This document shows, piece by piece, positions 31,921-43,653 of a stretch of DNA of 64,000 bases. A program made the position numbers and the translations under genes. Source of the stretch: Coleophoma eucalyptorum. Lineage: Eukaryota; Ascomycota; Leotiomycetes; Helotiales; Dermateaceae. Position 1 is the first letter of the stretch; each line of letters starts with the position of its first letter. The stretch covers positions 3,609,909 through 3,673,908 of the forward strand of contig JALRME010000001.1 in NCBI GenBank assembly GCA_026120035.1, written 5' to 3'. The notes below the pieces were generated by a model. The model did not search any database, was not told the DNA's origin, and saw only the letters and a program-made list of their open reading frames with translations.

Positions 31921-34444
31921 TTTTACAAGCAAGATTGGGACAAGTCTGAGTAGAAGTAGAGAATGGCGGAAGTTGATAAAGGAGGATGTGAAGAATAAGT
32001 AGACGACGCCTACTCCGATCAAAAAAGGTTATTATGACCTGGATTCTTATATCACTATTGGACGATATCTTAGAAAATGGCATGCGGCGGACATATGATA
32101 GTCTCTAAAGCACCACTACCCCCGAGTAAGTGTTTTTCGGTGGACACATCAGGAAGAGCATACTCTGAATTTACCCGTCAAAACCTCTCGTCAGCTAGAT
32201 CACCAGCCGGCTGAATAACACTTACTTGAGGGGAAGAGGGGGTAGTATGTCGAAACCCATGTATCTATCGAGTTTTAAATTGTTAGGTCATCAATCTGAA
32301 ATCTGAGCGGACGGCTCAAAATCGCGCGGCCGGGGCAGCCGAGTGTTGAGGGGTATTTCTCCACTCTACTTTGTTATGCGAGCCTTTCCTGTCTCTTCAT
32401 GGTACGGGTGCCTTTTTTTGGAAGCAGGGCCCTTGCCAGCAGATATCGACAAGCTGCCTTTACCCCATGGCAAGGAAATTTTCATAGACGACTCAATCTA
32501 GCAACATGCCACAATGTTCTTAGGACAAACACATCCCTGCCTGATCGTTCGCATCAAGGAAGCTTAGCCAATACCCCATAGAAATAACCGTAGGCGAGAA
32601 GACAGGGCTAGAGTTCATTTATCCTAAGAGTATTGTAGATCACTCTGGTATTGGCTAAGGATCACTTTCGACTGACCACACAGGGAAAGATAATCTAGAG
32701 TTCTAGTTCGTTACACCTTCATTTTGTGGTAAAATGGAAAGTGATCAGCATCATCTAACATGGCGGGGTATTTATCCACAAGATTATGGCTGAAAGTGTC
32801 TTAGACGTACATGCATCCTCGACACGTCAAATTCATATCATTGCAAGTAGTCCTAGGGTTGCAGTCAGCCCCTTTATGCTTGTGACCGAATTTGTAACGA
32901 TGGTTGATCTTACTAGGGCCTACTTTGAGATAGAGGAAAATAGACAGAAATACCTATCCGAATAGCGTAAGACTAACCTATCAGATATTATTATAACCAA
33001 TCTAAATAAGACAAAACTCGAACACTTAGAGCTTATACTTGATAAGCTCCGTACAACCTAACTGTTACGAACACATGACAGTTGATGGCCTAAGGCTCGG
33101 CGAAGGAGGCTCGCACAGAGAACTATCGATGGAGATCACGAGATAGTCGTTATCACGTGATAGATTATTATGATAATCCAGATGATCCAGATGATTTCGT
33201 GTAAGTAAATAGTATTTCCTCAGAATAGGAGCTTCGTTCTTAACTCAAATAATATTTTTTGATTGTTAGTAACGTGGTTTATACTTAACCTACTTACTAC
33301 CTATGATATACCTACCTTTACAACCAACCCCAACCCTTTTAGTACAAACTTCTAACGAGGTTAATACTTCGACCGTTATACTTTGAGTACTACCTTTGAG
33401 GTACCGACTTATAGTAGTACTAATTATATCTTCTAGGAAAAGTATTACTAGTCCTATTGTCATAGGCCCAAGCTGTAAGAACCTGACCTGCTCAGAATAG
33501 ATAATTGGATAATCCGGACATATGTCATGTGACCCCGAGAACAGTAGGATAAGCGAGTGTGAGTAGAGTCGGAGGGTTTCGGACCCAGGAAGCATATAAA
33601 GGGAACTTGTTATAGAACTTGGATTCTTTCTTCTCTTTTACTTCTTATCTTTTTTGTGTCCTTCGTACGAGACCTATAGGATTCAGTCAATATAAGGTTA
33701 TTGTGCTCTCAAATACCTCTATCCTACCATTGATCAAACCTATGTCCTTACAACCTCTATCCTACCATTGATCAAACCTTAATCCTTACAAGCAGGGATG
33801 ATAGTATAGTATAACATACGATCAAAGTTCTAGGTATAAAGGAGAAAGGAAAGAAGAATCGAGTATAAGGTTAATGTCGGTATATCATTATTGGATCTCG
33901 ATCTCGACCTCGATCGAACACTCGTTCGTACTTACTACAAACACCACCTGTTTGCAATTACGTAGTACTACGAACAAGAGGTCGGATCGATGCCTACATT
34001 ACGTAGCATTACGAACGGAGGTTGAATCGATACCTATTCTGGTTGTTCTACAAACAGATGAAGGTATTGATAAGACCTCCATCACACTCACTTAGAACAG
34101 AGAAAAAAATATATACACATTTTACCTCACGCATTTTGACTGTTATTGGTACAGCTGAAATGAGAGGTATTCCAACAGTTAACATATCACTAGAATATAC
34201 TTAGTGTGTACGCATTTTATGCAGCTAAGCTGAATTGGGACTAGTATTTGTTTATATGATTCTACTAGTCTTCACCAAAGCCATATATGGTCTAGTGCTG
34301 CTGAACCTCAGTCAGTGTTCCGTACACGTGACTGTTCACCCTTTTGCCCGATAAGACTTAAGATATCACCAGTCTCAATTTAGCTGCAGACGACCTGTCA
34401 CATATATTCCTATTCATCAGCTCCTCTACCAAGCCTCAACGACA
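31921..34444. other. Intergenic: xylanase promoter, repeat remnants and solo LTR
   Basis: Contains an imperfect inverted repeat (32113-32133 against 32217-32246, arms like ACTACCCCCGAGTAAGTG), a stop-filled stretch at 32820-33190 resembling eroded retroelement coding DNA, and the LTR at 33474-33790. The last 200 bp form the promoter of the regulator at 34445. No intact gene. Confidence 0.5.
33474..33790 (+). mobile_element. Solo LTR, copy 1
   Basis: Starts TGTAAGAACC and ends CCTTACA (TG...CA with a 6-bp terminal inverted repeat). Inside are a TATA-like GCATATAAAG and the block CTTCGTACGAGACCTATAGG, both shared with the copies at 58290 and 63574. Its 3' end carries a 38-bp tandem duplication (33715-33752 and 33753-33790). 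It has one instead of two ATGTCATGTGA units. No primer-binding site or internal region follows. Target-site duplication is unclear (AGC on both sides at most). Confidence 0.75.
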
Positions 34445-36162
34445 ATGAGTTCGAGCAGCCACGAAACCCTTGGTAAGACAAGGACGAAGCGTTCCAGTAA
34501 TGGTTGCGTAACCTGTTTGCGGTCCAAGGTGAAGTGCCCAGAGAATCGACCACGTTGTCAACGATGCTCCCGTTTAAGTTTGGAATGCGTATGGCGAGAG
34601 GCACGATTGTCTCTCCACGAAAGGCGGCAGGGCTTCGGTCCTTCTAAGAATCGAGAGAACTTTACCCCACGTTCGATTTTACCTTCTACTCCTGAGAATC
34701 AATCACCAGGTTTCTTGGCCTGCTCCTCGCCTCCTCGGTGTATTCCGCCTGGGAATTCAACACAACCTCTAGGTCACCACAATAGTCTATCTACAGCCAA
34801 TGTTTCAAAACCACGCACGGAGACTATTCGAAGCTCAATTCCTACCTCGCTATCCGTTTCACACATTCCTTCGCCAGCCCATATACTTTACGGCCATCTT
34901 GAGCAAGAAGCGTTCCAATTCTACGAGACTGTCTTTGCATCATTGAGCCCTAAGACGTTCTCTTGGTCGCCACTTGCCATTATACTTCGTTATGGTTATA
35001 GCAACGAAATACTCATGCATTTGGTGCTTGCCTATTGTCTTAATCACATGTCACAACTACGCAACGACCAAGTCACATCACGAGCTGCGAAGATACATTT
35101 CCAAGCCGGCACACAGCTTCTCTCTAGTAGTATGGGTACCGAAAATGTTGATCATTGCACTAATATTATCGCCTTTTGGTTGCTGCAGTTGACATATGGT
35201 ACCGTGTGGGATCAAAAGGCAACTCAAAGCATGAAGAAGCTCAGTTCAGCGATGGTTCAGTACGTTCGGAAACATCGACTCCTTGATATTTTCCGTGGCG
35301 AAGATAATTGCGAGAACGTCTCTTTTACAGGCAACGAAGTGACACCCCTGCCAAATACAGGTGTTGGGAGGAGCCTTATGGCAAAATTTCTTCTCTTCGC
35401 AGCCTATGAGGATTTAGATTCTGAATTCTGTAACGCAGGTGGCGAACTCTCAGCGCTCATCTTGACCAATAATCAGACAGCTGATTCTATTTACAACATA
35501 TCCCTACCCTCTCAGGTTCACTTCTTTGGGTCTGAGTATCCTCCAGAAGAGCTCATAGATGACATTGAGCGCTCGAAACCACTCGAGGTACACTTTCACG
35601 TTAACGTCATACTGAGTCATGTCCATCAAGCTTGCAAGAACAATATTAATCTTGAGCGTCTTAAGAATTCTGAATCACAACTTCAAGCAATCAAACAGGT
35701 AAGCAATTTGGACGATGGCGAGACGGGTATTTCAGATTAATAACTCTACCACGACTTTAGCAATACTCCCAGATATTTCGCCTGGCCAAGACTAGCTCTA
35801 CCAGCCCAGGGAAGCTACTTTCAACAACTTATAATATCGTAGCACAGTTCAATGCTGCTTTGGTATACATTCTGCGTTACCTAGTCTCTTCATCACAAGA
35901 CAGAGACATTTCCCAGAGATTTGAGGTAGCCAAACACGATCTAATCCATTGCGTACGTCAGATAACCACTTACGGTCCTCCTATACTCATTTGGAGAATT
36001 CAATGGCCTGTTTTTATTGCTGCGATCGAGACAGATGATTTGATTTATGGAACTTGGTTTTTGGAGAAACTTGGAAACTCTCGATATGCTAAACTTTTTT
36101 CTGAGAGGTTGAAGACTCAACCTGTTTACGAGTATGATCCTGCGCAAAGTATTTCAACTTGA
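34445..36162 (+). CDS. Zn2Cys6 transcription factor
   Basis: A 551-residue regulator in two exons (34445-35698 and 35761-36162). The zinc cluster near the N-terminus is Cys21-x2-Cys24-x6-Cys31-x6-Cys38-x2-Cys41-x6-Cys48, with basic LRSKVK and a Pro-containing loop (ENRPRC). No leucine-zipper-like linker follows; instead there is a Ser/Pro-rich stretch. The rest resembles the fungal transcription factor regulatory region of the acriflavine-sensitivity type (HLEQEAFQFYETVFASLSP; later QIFRLAKTSS and the C-terminal IDTDD-like IETDDLIYGTWFLEKL). It sits between the xylanase and the beta-glucosidase, so a role in sugar or cell-wall enzyme control is possible by position only. Confidence 0.85.
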
Positions 36163-36303
36163 AAGTGGTAAATATTGGTATAGTTCCTGCTCGGGTCAGG
36201 AAAATGGTCTTTCACTGGGCTACATAAACCCTACCAAGAACGACAAATTGTCGTCATTGCTGAAAGCATCGAAAATTTATTTCAATTACTTATTTTTAAC
36301 ATC

Positions 36304-39004
36304 TCAGAGTCCTTGCCACCATTGAGTCTCGCTCACCGTAAATGAAGACATTTCGGTAATGTTATCACTACTGCATCCAACAAACAGCTTGTATGTATCC
36401 TTTTCCATAATCCACATATCCCTACTCTCGTCCCAAAAGCTCGTTGCATGCTTTTTGTTGAGCAATACCTCAACTTCTCGAAGACTGTGTTGAGGAACGT
36501 GGATCTTCGCGAAGCCCTTGAGTTCTTTCATTGGCCGGTGTAGAGTGGGACTACTCTGCTGAACGTAGACCTGAACAACCTCTGAGCCGTCCACATGGCT
36601 TGAATTGTGTACGTCAACCTTGATGATTAATTGCTCATCTGGTCCAGATGTCTCAGTGACTCGCATGTTGCTCATGGAAAAGCTCGAGTAGCTAAGCCCA
36701 TGTCCGAAGGGGAAGAGAACCGATCTGCGAGTCATTTCGTAAAAGCGATAGCCAACGTAAACATCCTCGCCATAAAGCGTGCGACATGCTTCGGAGCGAA
36801 AATTGAGATAAGCCGGGTTGTCCTCGTTGCGCACGGGAAATGATAGGGGAAGTTTGCCGCTTGGATTTACATCCCCAAACAGCACATCTGCGAGAGCGTT
36901 GCCTGCTTCATTCCCTCCATACCATCCCTGCAGAATAGCGTTGGCTTTAGGTGCCCATGCCATAGTGACTGGAGTACCGGACATAATCACAATAGCAGTA
37001 TTTGGATTCGCTGTAACAACTTGGCTGATAAGTGTATCTGTGAGGCCCGGAAGGTCCATGGTGCTCCGATCAAATCCCTCAGCCTCCCAATCAGCCTTAC
37101 GAGGTTAGCAATTAGTTATAGCGAGGTGCTCTTGTACGTACGTTAAGACCAGCACAAACTATAACCTGGTCTGCGTTTCTTGCTAGCCCTACGGCCTTTT
37201 CAATCTCTGCAACCGGGTCCATATATCTGGCACCGCCCAGCTTGAAACCACCAGCACCCATATTTGTAGTTCCCAAAGTCATTGTAGACTGCATTGGTGC
37301 TGTAGCAAAATCGACAAAAATCTCATACTTTGTATCGGCACGTAGACATATTGTCCCTTGCTCTTCCCGTGTGCCGGCGCCAAAGAAGCTATCACCAGGT
37401 GTCTGGTGAGTCGCATTGTCGACAACTAACTCTGTACCTACGTACAGCTTCCCTGCACCGTACACTGTTAATCCAAAAGTGTAATTACCATCTTCTTCAG
37501 GCTGGAAGGTTGCTTCCAGCTCCACAAAGTATTTGTACCCTGAAATTTTGTCGTTCCGATAATCTGTTAAGATAATAAAAGTATCATTCAGCTCGACTTG
37601 GTCAACCGGTACACGCAGTGGGTTCGATGCAGGTTCGGTGTAGAATTTAAGGCAAAAGCCAGTTTTGCCTTCCTTTGTCCTCAGCTGCCCATTCAGTAAT
37701 GGCAGTTGCTTGAAAGTCGTGACTCCTTGTGTATAAGTCGTACTGGCTACTTTTTGGATGAGACCTTGGTGGAGAGAAACTGCATATGTGGGTAGCAAGG
37801 ATGCTGAACCGCCTCCGCTCACTACGGAACACTTCGCGTTCGGACCAATTATGGCCACCTATGAGCACACTTACTTCAATGTCTTTGTCTTTGTCATGCA
37901 AGGATTTGGCTCACCGTCTTGTTTTTCTTGAAAGGGAGGATGTCACCTTCGTTTTTTAGCAAGACCACAGACGAGGAGGCCAGTTGTCTCAGCAGTGGTG
38001 CAGCAGTAGTAATGTCGCCGACTTGCTCTGGCGCAGATTCAGGAATTCCACTGTCTACTGCTCTCTTGGTCATGCGTAGTATACTGCGTACTCGGTCATC
38101 AATAGAAAGTATCCGAGTTTTGTTTGCACGTACTGCTTGCTTAAGTGCAAAGCCACGCCAAACTGACGGGCCGGGCATCTCCAAATCCAGGCCAGCAGTA
38201 ACCGCTTCGCTCACTGAATATGTGCCAAACCTTGACTCATTTAGTCTCAAGCCAACAGAAACAGCGGTGTGAAAATCTTACCAATCACTGATGACTGCAC
38301 CTGTGAAGCCCCATTCCTGTCTAAGTATTTGCTGCAGAGTGCGATGATCCTCGCTGACATGAGTACCATTGATCTTGTTGTACGCAGTCATGAGAGCCCA
38401 TGGATCTGCCTCTCTCAAAGCAATTTGGAATGGCATAAGATAGATCTCTCTCAACGCACGATCGGATGCAATGACATTCACAGCTTTTCTCTCATGCTCT
38501 TGATCGTTGCAAACAAAATGCTTGATTGTTGCTATGACTCCCCTAGACTGAATGCCACGAATAATGGCAGCAGCGGACTTTCCACTGAGTACAGGATCCT
38601 CGCTGAAGCTTTCGAATCCGCGACCACCTATTGGTGAGCGCTGTATATTGACAGTTGGCCCAAGAACAATATGTACGCCCTTTGCGCGAGCTTCTTCTGC
38701 CAATAAGACACCAGCGCGTTCCAATAACTCCGTATCCCATGTTGCTCCCAGGGCAGTCCCACAAGGCAAGCATGCCGCAGGGACGCCATTGAAAGATCGA
38801 GTCCCACGAGTTCCATTGGGGCCATCGGACAGACGAAGAGAGGGTATCTGTAGTCGTGGGATTGGTTGAGTATGCCAGAAGTCCTTGCCTGGCATTAATG
38901 AGCTACTGGGTCACGGAATTCTAGGCTTACTTACCGGAGAGCAGGAGGATCTTCTCGTCTAACGTAAGTTGGCGAAGAATTTCCTCTACATCAAAATCGT
39001 TCAT
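36304..39004 (-). CDS. GH3 beta-glucosidase with PA14 domain
   Basis: Releases terminal beta-D-glucose from oligosaccharides or aryl glucosides. Exons: the start [19 protein letters not shown] (39004); then a long exon with [17 protein letters not shown], the substrate-binding [17 protein letters not shown] and the nucleophile Asp in AVISDW, joined by an intron to [21 protein letters not shown]. The next exon has [11 protein letters not shown] (split by an intron), the PA14 insert (about 37600-37230; [29 protein letters not shown]), then [21 protein letters not shown]. The last exon has a fibronectin-III-like end ([24 protein letters not shown] written in two parts: [16 protein letters not shown]). 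Four introns, all in phase, give roughly 830 residues. No signal peptide is seen, so it is probably intracellular, like other PA14-bearing fungal GH3 enzymes. Confidence 0.92.
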
Positions 39005-39369
39005 TGCGACAAATCAGAGACAATTGCTGCTAATGATGGCTAAGGTTCACAGAGATTAACACAGTGAAGGTGAAGTGGTTAAAGTTATTGTCAGGGAGTA
39101 TTGTTGACCTTTATCCATCTGGATGAATGATTTATATTGCATCTGTATTAAATCTTTTTTTGACATATACATCTTACGCAATACCTAAAAACTCAGGATT
39201 GGAGATACGAAGCTGACACGGGTGTATACAAAGGTTGCCCCAACCATTGGTTCAAATTGCCGACGACGGAGTCCGCAATCCACGCTCGCCACGACTCTAC
39301 GAGCATCCGACGTCGCTAATTTCGACCAGTCACAATCTACCATCAATCGTCGAATCGAACCAGTCACCA
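39005..39369. other. Intergenic: promoter of beta-glucosidase and 3' end of transporter
   Basis: 365 bp. The right part (about 39185-39369) is GC-richer than the left but carries no gene I can support. Confidence 0.4.
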
Positions 39370-40921
39370 TCAAAGCCGTACCGGCCAGCCTTCCCGCAAG
39401 CGCTCCCCATGTCGGTAGAAAAACCATACCGCCGGGAGAAACAAGACGCCTATCAACATCAGTACCGTGTTGCCCCATCCGTCTCCGAGCTTTTGATACA
39501 ATCTGCCCCCGCACAGAGGCAGCAGCCCTCCCCCAATGCTTCGTAGCACCGTGCTCGCAGCTATTGCGCTTGCGGGAAAGTCATTGAATGCATCCACAAG
39601 ATAGGTGTTGATGGCCATGAAGATGCCAATTACACCAAGTCCCACGAGAAACATGCCACAGAGCGGTACTATCCAGTGAATGTTATATTCCAGAGTCCAA
39701 CCATACAGTAGCAGACCTGTTGGCACAATTATGCTCCCCAGTAGCGCAGGCGGAAGACGATATTCTGGTTTCATAGGACGACTACCAGCCATTCTCTTCA
39801 TAATCCTGTCGGATGTGAGCCCCACGATGATGTTTCCCACGACATTTCCGGTCCCAAAGCCGAGGTAAGTCAGTCCGACGTTACCGCTGCTCATACCGTA
39901 TTTTTCGGAAAAGACAGAGGTCATGGTGGTAAAAAGAATGTAGATGAAGCCGTAGTTGATGGCAGTGCACAGTGACAGAGCGAAGACAATCGGTGAGAGT
40001 ACGAGAAGTTTAGTCGGGCGTATAAGAGCAGCCATAAAGATCGCTGTAGAAGATTTCTTCGGCTTCATAGCAGACTCGAGATCTGGTGTGTTGTGTTCCT
40101 TCCGCAGCTGGGCTGCTCTGCGCTCTAGGAGGGTTTCTGAGTGCGTCTCCCTCAACAGGACTAGCGAGCAGATGAAGCATGTTCCCATCTGCATCAAATT
40201 AGTCTTCGTACTCATTGTAGATTGTCTCATGCCCAGGATCATTACCATGATAGCTAGCAGCCAGAAATTCCACCTCCATCCCATGACCGAGGAAATATAG
40301 CTTCCTACTAGTGGCCCGATCGCTGGCCCAAGCAACACGGGTAGATTCCATACCGCCATGGCCAGTCCACGTTCTTCACGCTTGAAACAGTCTGCAATAC
40401 TTGCTGGACCAATTGCCAATGGACAGGAGCCCACGAATCCAGCCAGAAATCGAAAAACAAGGAGCATCGATACGTTGGTTGCTAATGCACAGGCAACGCT
40501 GCACAAGATGAAAAGCAGAGAGTTTATGTGGTACAGTTTTAACCTTCCATAAATTTCACTCATTGGCGCGTGTACGAGGGGCCCAAAAGCATAGCCCAAG
40601 ACAAAGATTGACACACTGAAGGCTTCGATATCCGGACTGGTGCAATCAAACTCCTTCATGGCTTCGTTTGCGCTTGGAGCAAACATGGAAGAGCCGAATG
40701 GTCTGTTCAAAAGATTTAGCGGTTGTTTTGCTTTTGTTGAGCGTACTGATAGGAGGAAACACAACGTACGATATCAAAGTCAGTGAGGCCACGATGAGTA
40801 CATTCGCCCATTTCGTTTTGCTAGGCCAATTGGTTGGGTTTTGAAATTCAATCTTCCCATGGACCAGCATTGGCTCGAAGCTTTGGATTTCGTTCGATAC
40901 AGAATCTTCAGAGTCTATCAT
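39370..40921 (-). CDS. MFS transporter, DHA1 drug:H+ antiporter type
   Basis: Polytopic membrane protein of about 480 residues and 12 predicted helices. The N-terminal tail is followed by NPTNWPSKTKWANVLIVASLTLIS, typical of fungal DHA1 proteins (written here in two parts: NPTNWPSKTKW, ANVLIVASLTL). A 66-bp or so intron (about 40704-40769) then joins PFGSSMFAPSANEAM. Motif A-like GYAFGPLVHAPMSEIYGRL, motif C-like AIGPASIADCF / LGPAIGPLVGSYI and GWRWNFWL are visible. A second in-frame segment near 40198-40255 (VMILGMRQ...) looks like a 57-nt intron that remains open. The family exports drugs, polyamines or metabolites. It is next to the GH3 gene and tail-to-head with the M20 gene. Confidence 0.87.
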
Positions 40922-41457
40922 ATTTGTTAGTTGAATACAACCACTTGAGAGCAGGTAGTACTTTGTAACACTTGATTCGTCAACTTCGATTTTCTAGCTT
41001 CTCCAGCACAATTCTCTTCTTCCGTAGTCATCATGCCTGCCCGAAGATTTCAAAAGTTTTCGAGAGTAGAAAAGGCACGGACAACTCTTACATCAAGTGT
41101 TTGGCTACGCTAATGAGCCAGGTACGACAGTATTTATGGATGATTGATTAATCAGAAATCTACGCCACTGACATAACAGAGAGGGAAAAATCTCACACAT
41201 GCCCACTATTGATAACCACTAAAATTTTGGGACCAGATAACCCACTCAGATGCTGAATCAAAAAAGTATGTCACAAACAAGGGTAGGATCTAATTTCTAA
41301 GATGCAACTACGATCTAATAATAAAGCCACAAATCAAGGACAATTATTTTCTCATAGGAACAAAACCCGGTAAGAAGACGACAATGACTTTGAAATCAAT
41401 CTTAGTGTAATTTTTTGTGGATGAAAGTTTTGATCCAGTTAAGATAGAATTCTACTA
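40922..41457. other. Intergenic: promoter of DHA1 transporter
   Basis: 536 bp, AT-rich, no gene seen. Confidence 0.45.
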
Positions 41458-42847
41458 TCAATCGTGACCACACGTACAGCGTGTCATGGGTAACCTTCCA
41501 CTTTCATATGCGCCTTTGTCAAAGGTGGTGAGCAACTTGAATTCTTCCTCTGCTGAACAGAAAGCCCGCCTATTCGCCAATCCCTTGTCGAATTCATTCT
41601 TCACAGCGGCTGCTACTTCATTGTTGCTCAGCACCAGCCAAGCCGTGCTAGCTAAACCATGGGCAACTTTTAAGGTGCGGTCAAAAGCAGATTGCGCGCC
41701 AGCTGCTTCTGTGAATCCAATGGTATGATTAAATTGCCCTGGCTTACTCTCAATCCCATATACTGGATGAATCGAGGGCACGACATAACTAACGTTGCCT
41801 TGATCCGTAGCGCCACCAGAATAATCTTGACTCTCGGTGTTGCAATACATAGGCAGTTCTTGTGCTTTCATGGCATCGGCAAAGGCAACGCAAAGACTCT
41901 TATTGGCACGCATATCTGCATATACGGCGTTATATTCAACTTCAATCTCACACCCTGTAGCCATCCCGCCGGCCTTGAAGCAGTTGACGACTTTTTCTCG
42001 CAGCTGCATAGCTAGATTGATTGAAGTAGCACGCACACAGTAATCGACTGCGGAGTGGTCGGGAATGATGTTAGACCGAAGTCCACCATCTGTAATAACA
42101 CCGTGGACACGGTCCGTTGGTCGAAGTTGCTGTCTCAACATGCTGACAGCATTATACCCTAGGACTATTGCATCGAGTGCATTAATGCCGTCCCACGGCG
42201 CGCCAGCGGCATGAGATGTTTTACCCTTGAAGGCCACTGTGAAGCTCATAGTAGCAACATGAGGAACAAAGACATTACCATGGAACTCCTCAGTATAATC
42301 CATTCCTAATGGTGCAGGATGCGCCATCATACATGCATCAACGCCCGCGTAGGCATCTTTGCCGATTAGTAGTCCCTTGCCACATCCTCCTTCCTCAGCG
42401 GGAGTTCCAAGTAGCCGAACACGCCCTGGATTTCCAGTTGATTTGAGTGCAGCCACCGTGGCCAGGAAGCCTGCATATGAGGCGGTAGCAATAAGGTTGT
42501 GCCCACAAGCATGTCCGATCTCAGGCAGAGCATCATACTCAGCATTGAAGACAACCAGCCGACCTCCACTGCCATATTCTGCTTCGAAAGAGGTCGGTAT
42601 ACCATATGCGTGAGGGGTAACTTTGAAGCCCAATCTTCTAAGACTTGCAACAATCGAATCGTGGGCGTGAAATTCTTTGTAGTTGGTTTCCGGATGGCTA
42701 TGAATCTAAGACATAAATTTAGTTTTAATACAGGTCGAAATCTGGAGCATTTCTCACATCCAAATTGAGCTCACTCAGCATTTCTCGGGAACCATTGATC
42801 GCATTACTGAGCACAGTTGCAATTTCGGTGGTGATTGAAGGACTCAT
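41458..42847 (-). CDS. M20 family amidohydrolase (PM20D2/AbgB-like)
   Basis: Zinc-dependent cytosolic hydrolase of the peptidase M20 family, the branch that cleaves amide bonds such as p-aminobenzoyl-glutamate or N-acyl amino acids and odd dipeptides. The first exon MSPSITTEIATVLSNAIN ends at ELNLD, and an intron (about 42699-42761) joins IHSHPETNYKEFHAHD, a standard family opening. Metal ligands sit in LVVFNAEYDALPEIGHACGH (written as EYDALPEIGHACGHN), with the catalytic Glu in TPAEEGGCGK; the dimerisation domain holds KGKTSHAAGAPWDGINALDA, and a late His is in PGQFNHTIGFTEAAG. The frame runs without breaks to the stop at 41458. It is divergent from a Dal5-type permease at 43654, a layout that suggests uptake and hydrolysis of one nitrogen source. 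Confidence 0.88.
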
Positions 42848-43653
42848 GGTATCTTCAGTTGTGTATAAGGGCGAAGAGATAAAGCGTGACCGTCGGATTG
42901 AGACTAAGTAACTGTCGGTTTTACTCACGCAGAATATGGTACACATGGAACATTTCGTATCGTATATACTTGAACAACTGCTTTCAATTTCAACAGTGTA
43001 AGCCAAAACCCCGACTATCTCCGAGTTCATAATGGGGTTGATTCAGGACTTTGCTCCAATTGGCTAGATTTACCGACGTGCATCCATCATTGGATATCTT
43101 GGACACTTTCAATAGAGCGATCCTCTATCTTCAAGAATCATGGATCATAGATCATGATAGTCGGGAACGGCATTCTGAAGTTATCAAACATACAGAGTTC
43201 CTGAGTAATTTTGATAAGAGAAGAGTTAAATGGAGCCACCTGAATTGTCATTGGCCACGAGTCATTGAACTAACATCTTACTAGGCGCTTGGCTTGGTGA
43301 CAATTGTCACTTCCGCAATCTACAGATTCTCAGCTTCTTGATAACTTTACTTTAGCTTCTTGTGATGTTGATACGCATTATTTAACGTCCCCACCAGCTT
43401 TGTACTACGTATATTTAGAAAACCCTTCAGAAAATGAACCAATCGTCAGAGGTACACCTTATCGAATCTCTCCACTACACACCACCAGCTGTAAGAAGCT
43501 CGAAGACTATGAGGGCTTTCCGATGTCAAAGACAGATCTTGTTCTTTGTTTAAATTTTATATAAATCAAGTGCACATCGCACCTGCTTACCACACTTCCA
43601 CCACTTTCAAACACAAACTTTGCACACGTTTCGACCAATCAAACCTTGCAAAT
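42848..43653. promoter_or_regulatory. Shared promoter region of divergent amidohydrolase and permease
   Basis: 806 bp between two divergent starts. Four HGATAR GATA-factor-type sites are visible (43155, 43212, 43339 and, reversed, 43459), which would fit AreA-like nitrogen control, though this number is not clearly above chance in AT-rich DNA. No other gene is seen. Confidence 0.35.

Noticed and set aside
39185..39514. 109-codon minus-strand frame near the DHA1 transporter stop
   Set aside because: It overlaps the transporter's 3' coding sequence in another frame and has no recognisable domain.
42848..43653. GATA-factor regulation of the amidohydrolase/permease pair as a finding
   Set aside because: Four HGATAR sites in 806 bp of AT-rich DNA are close to what chance would give, so I list them only as an annotation.
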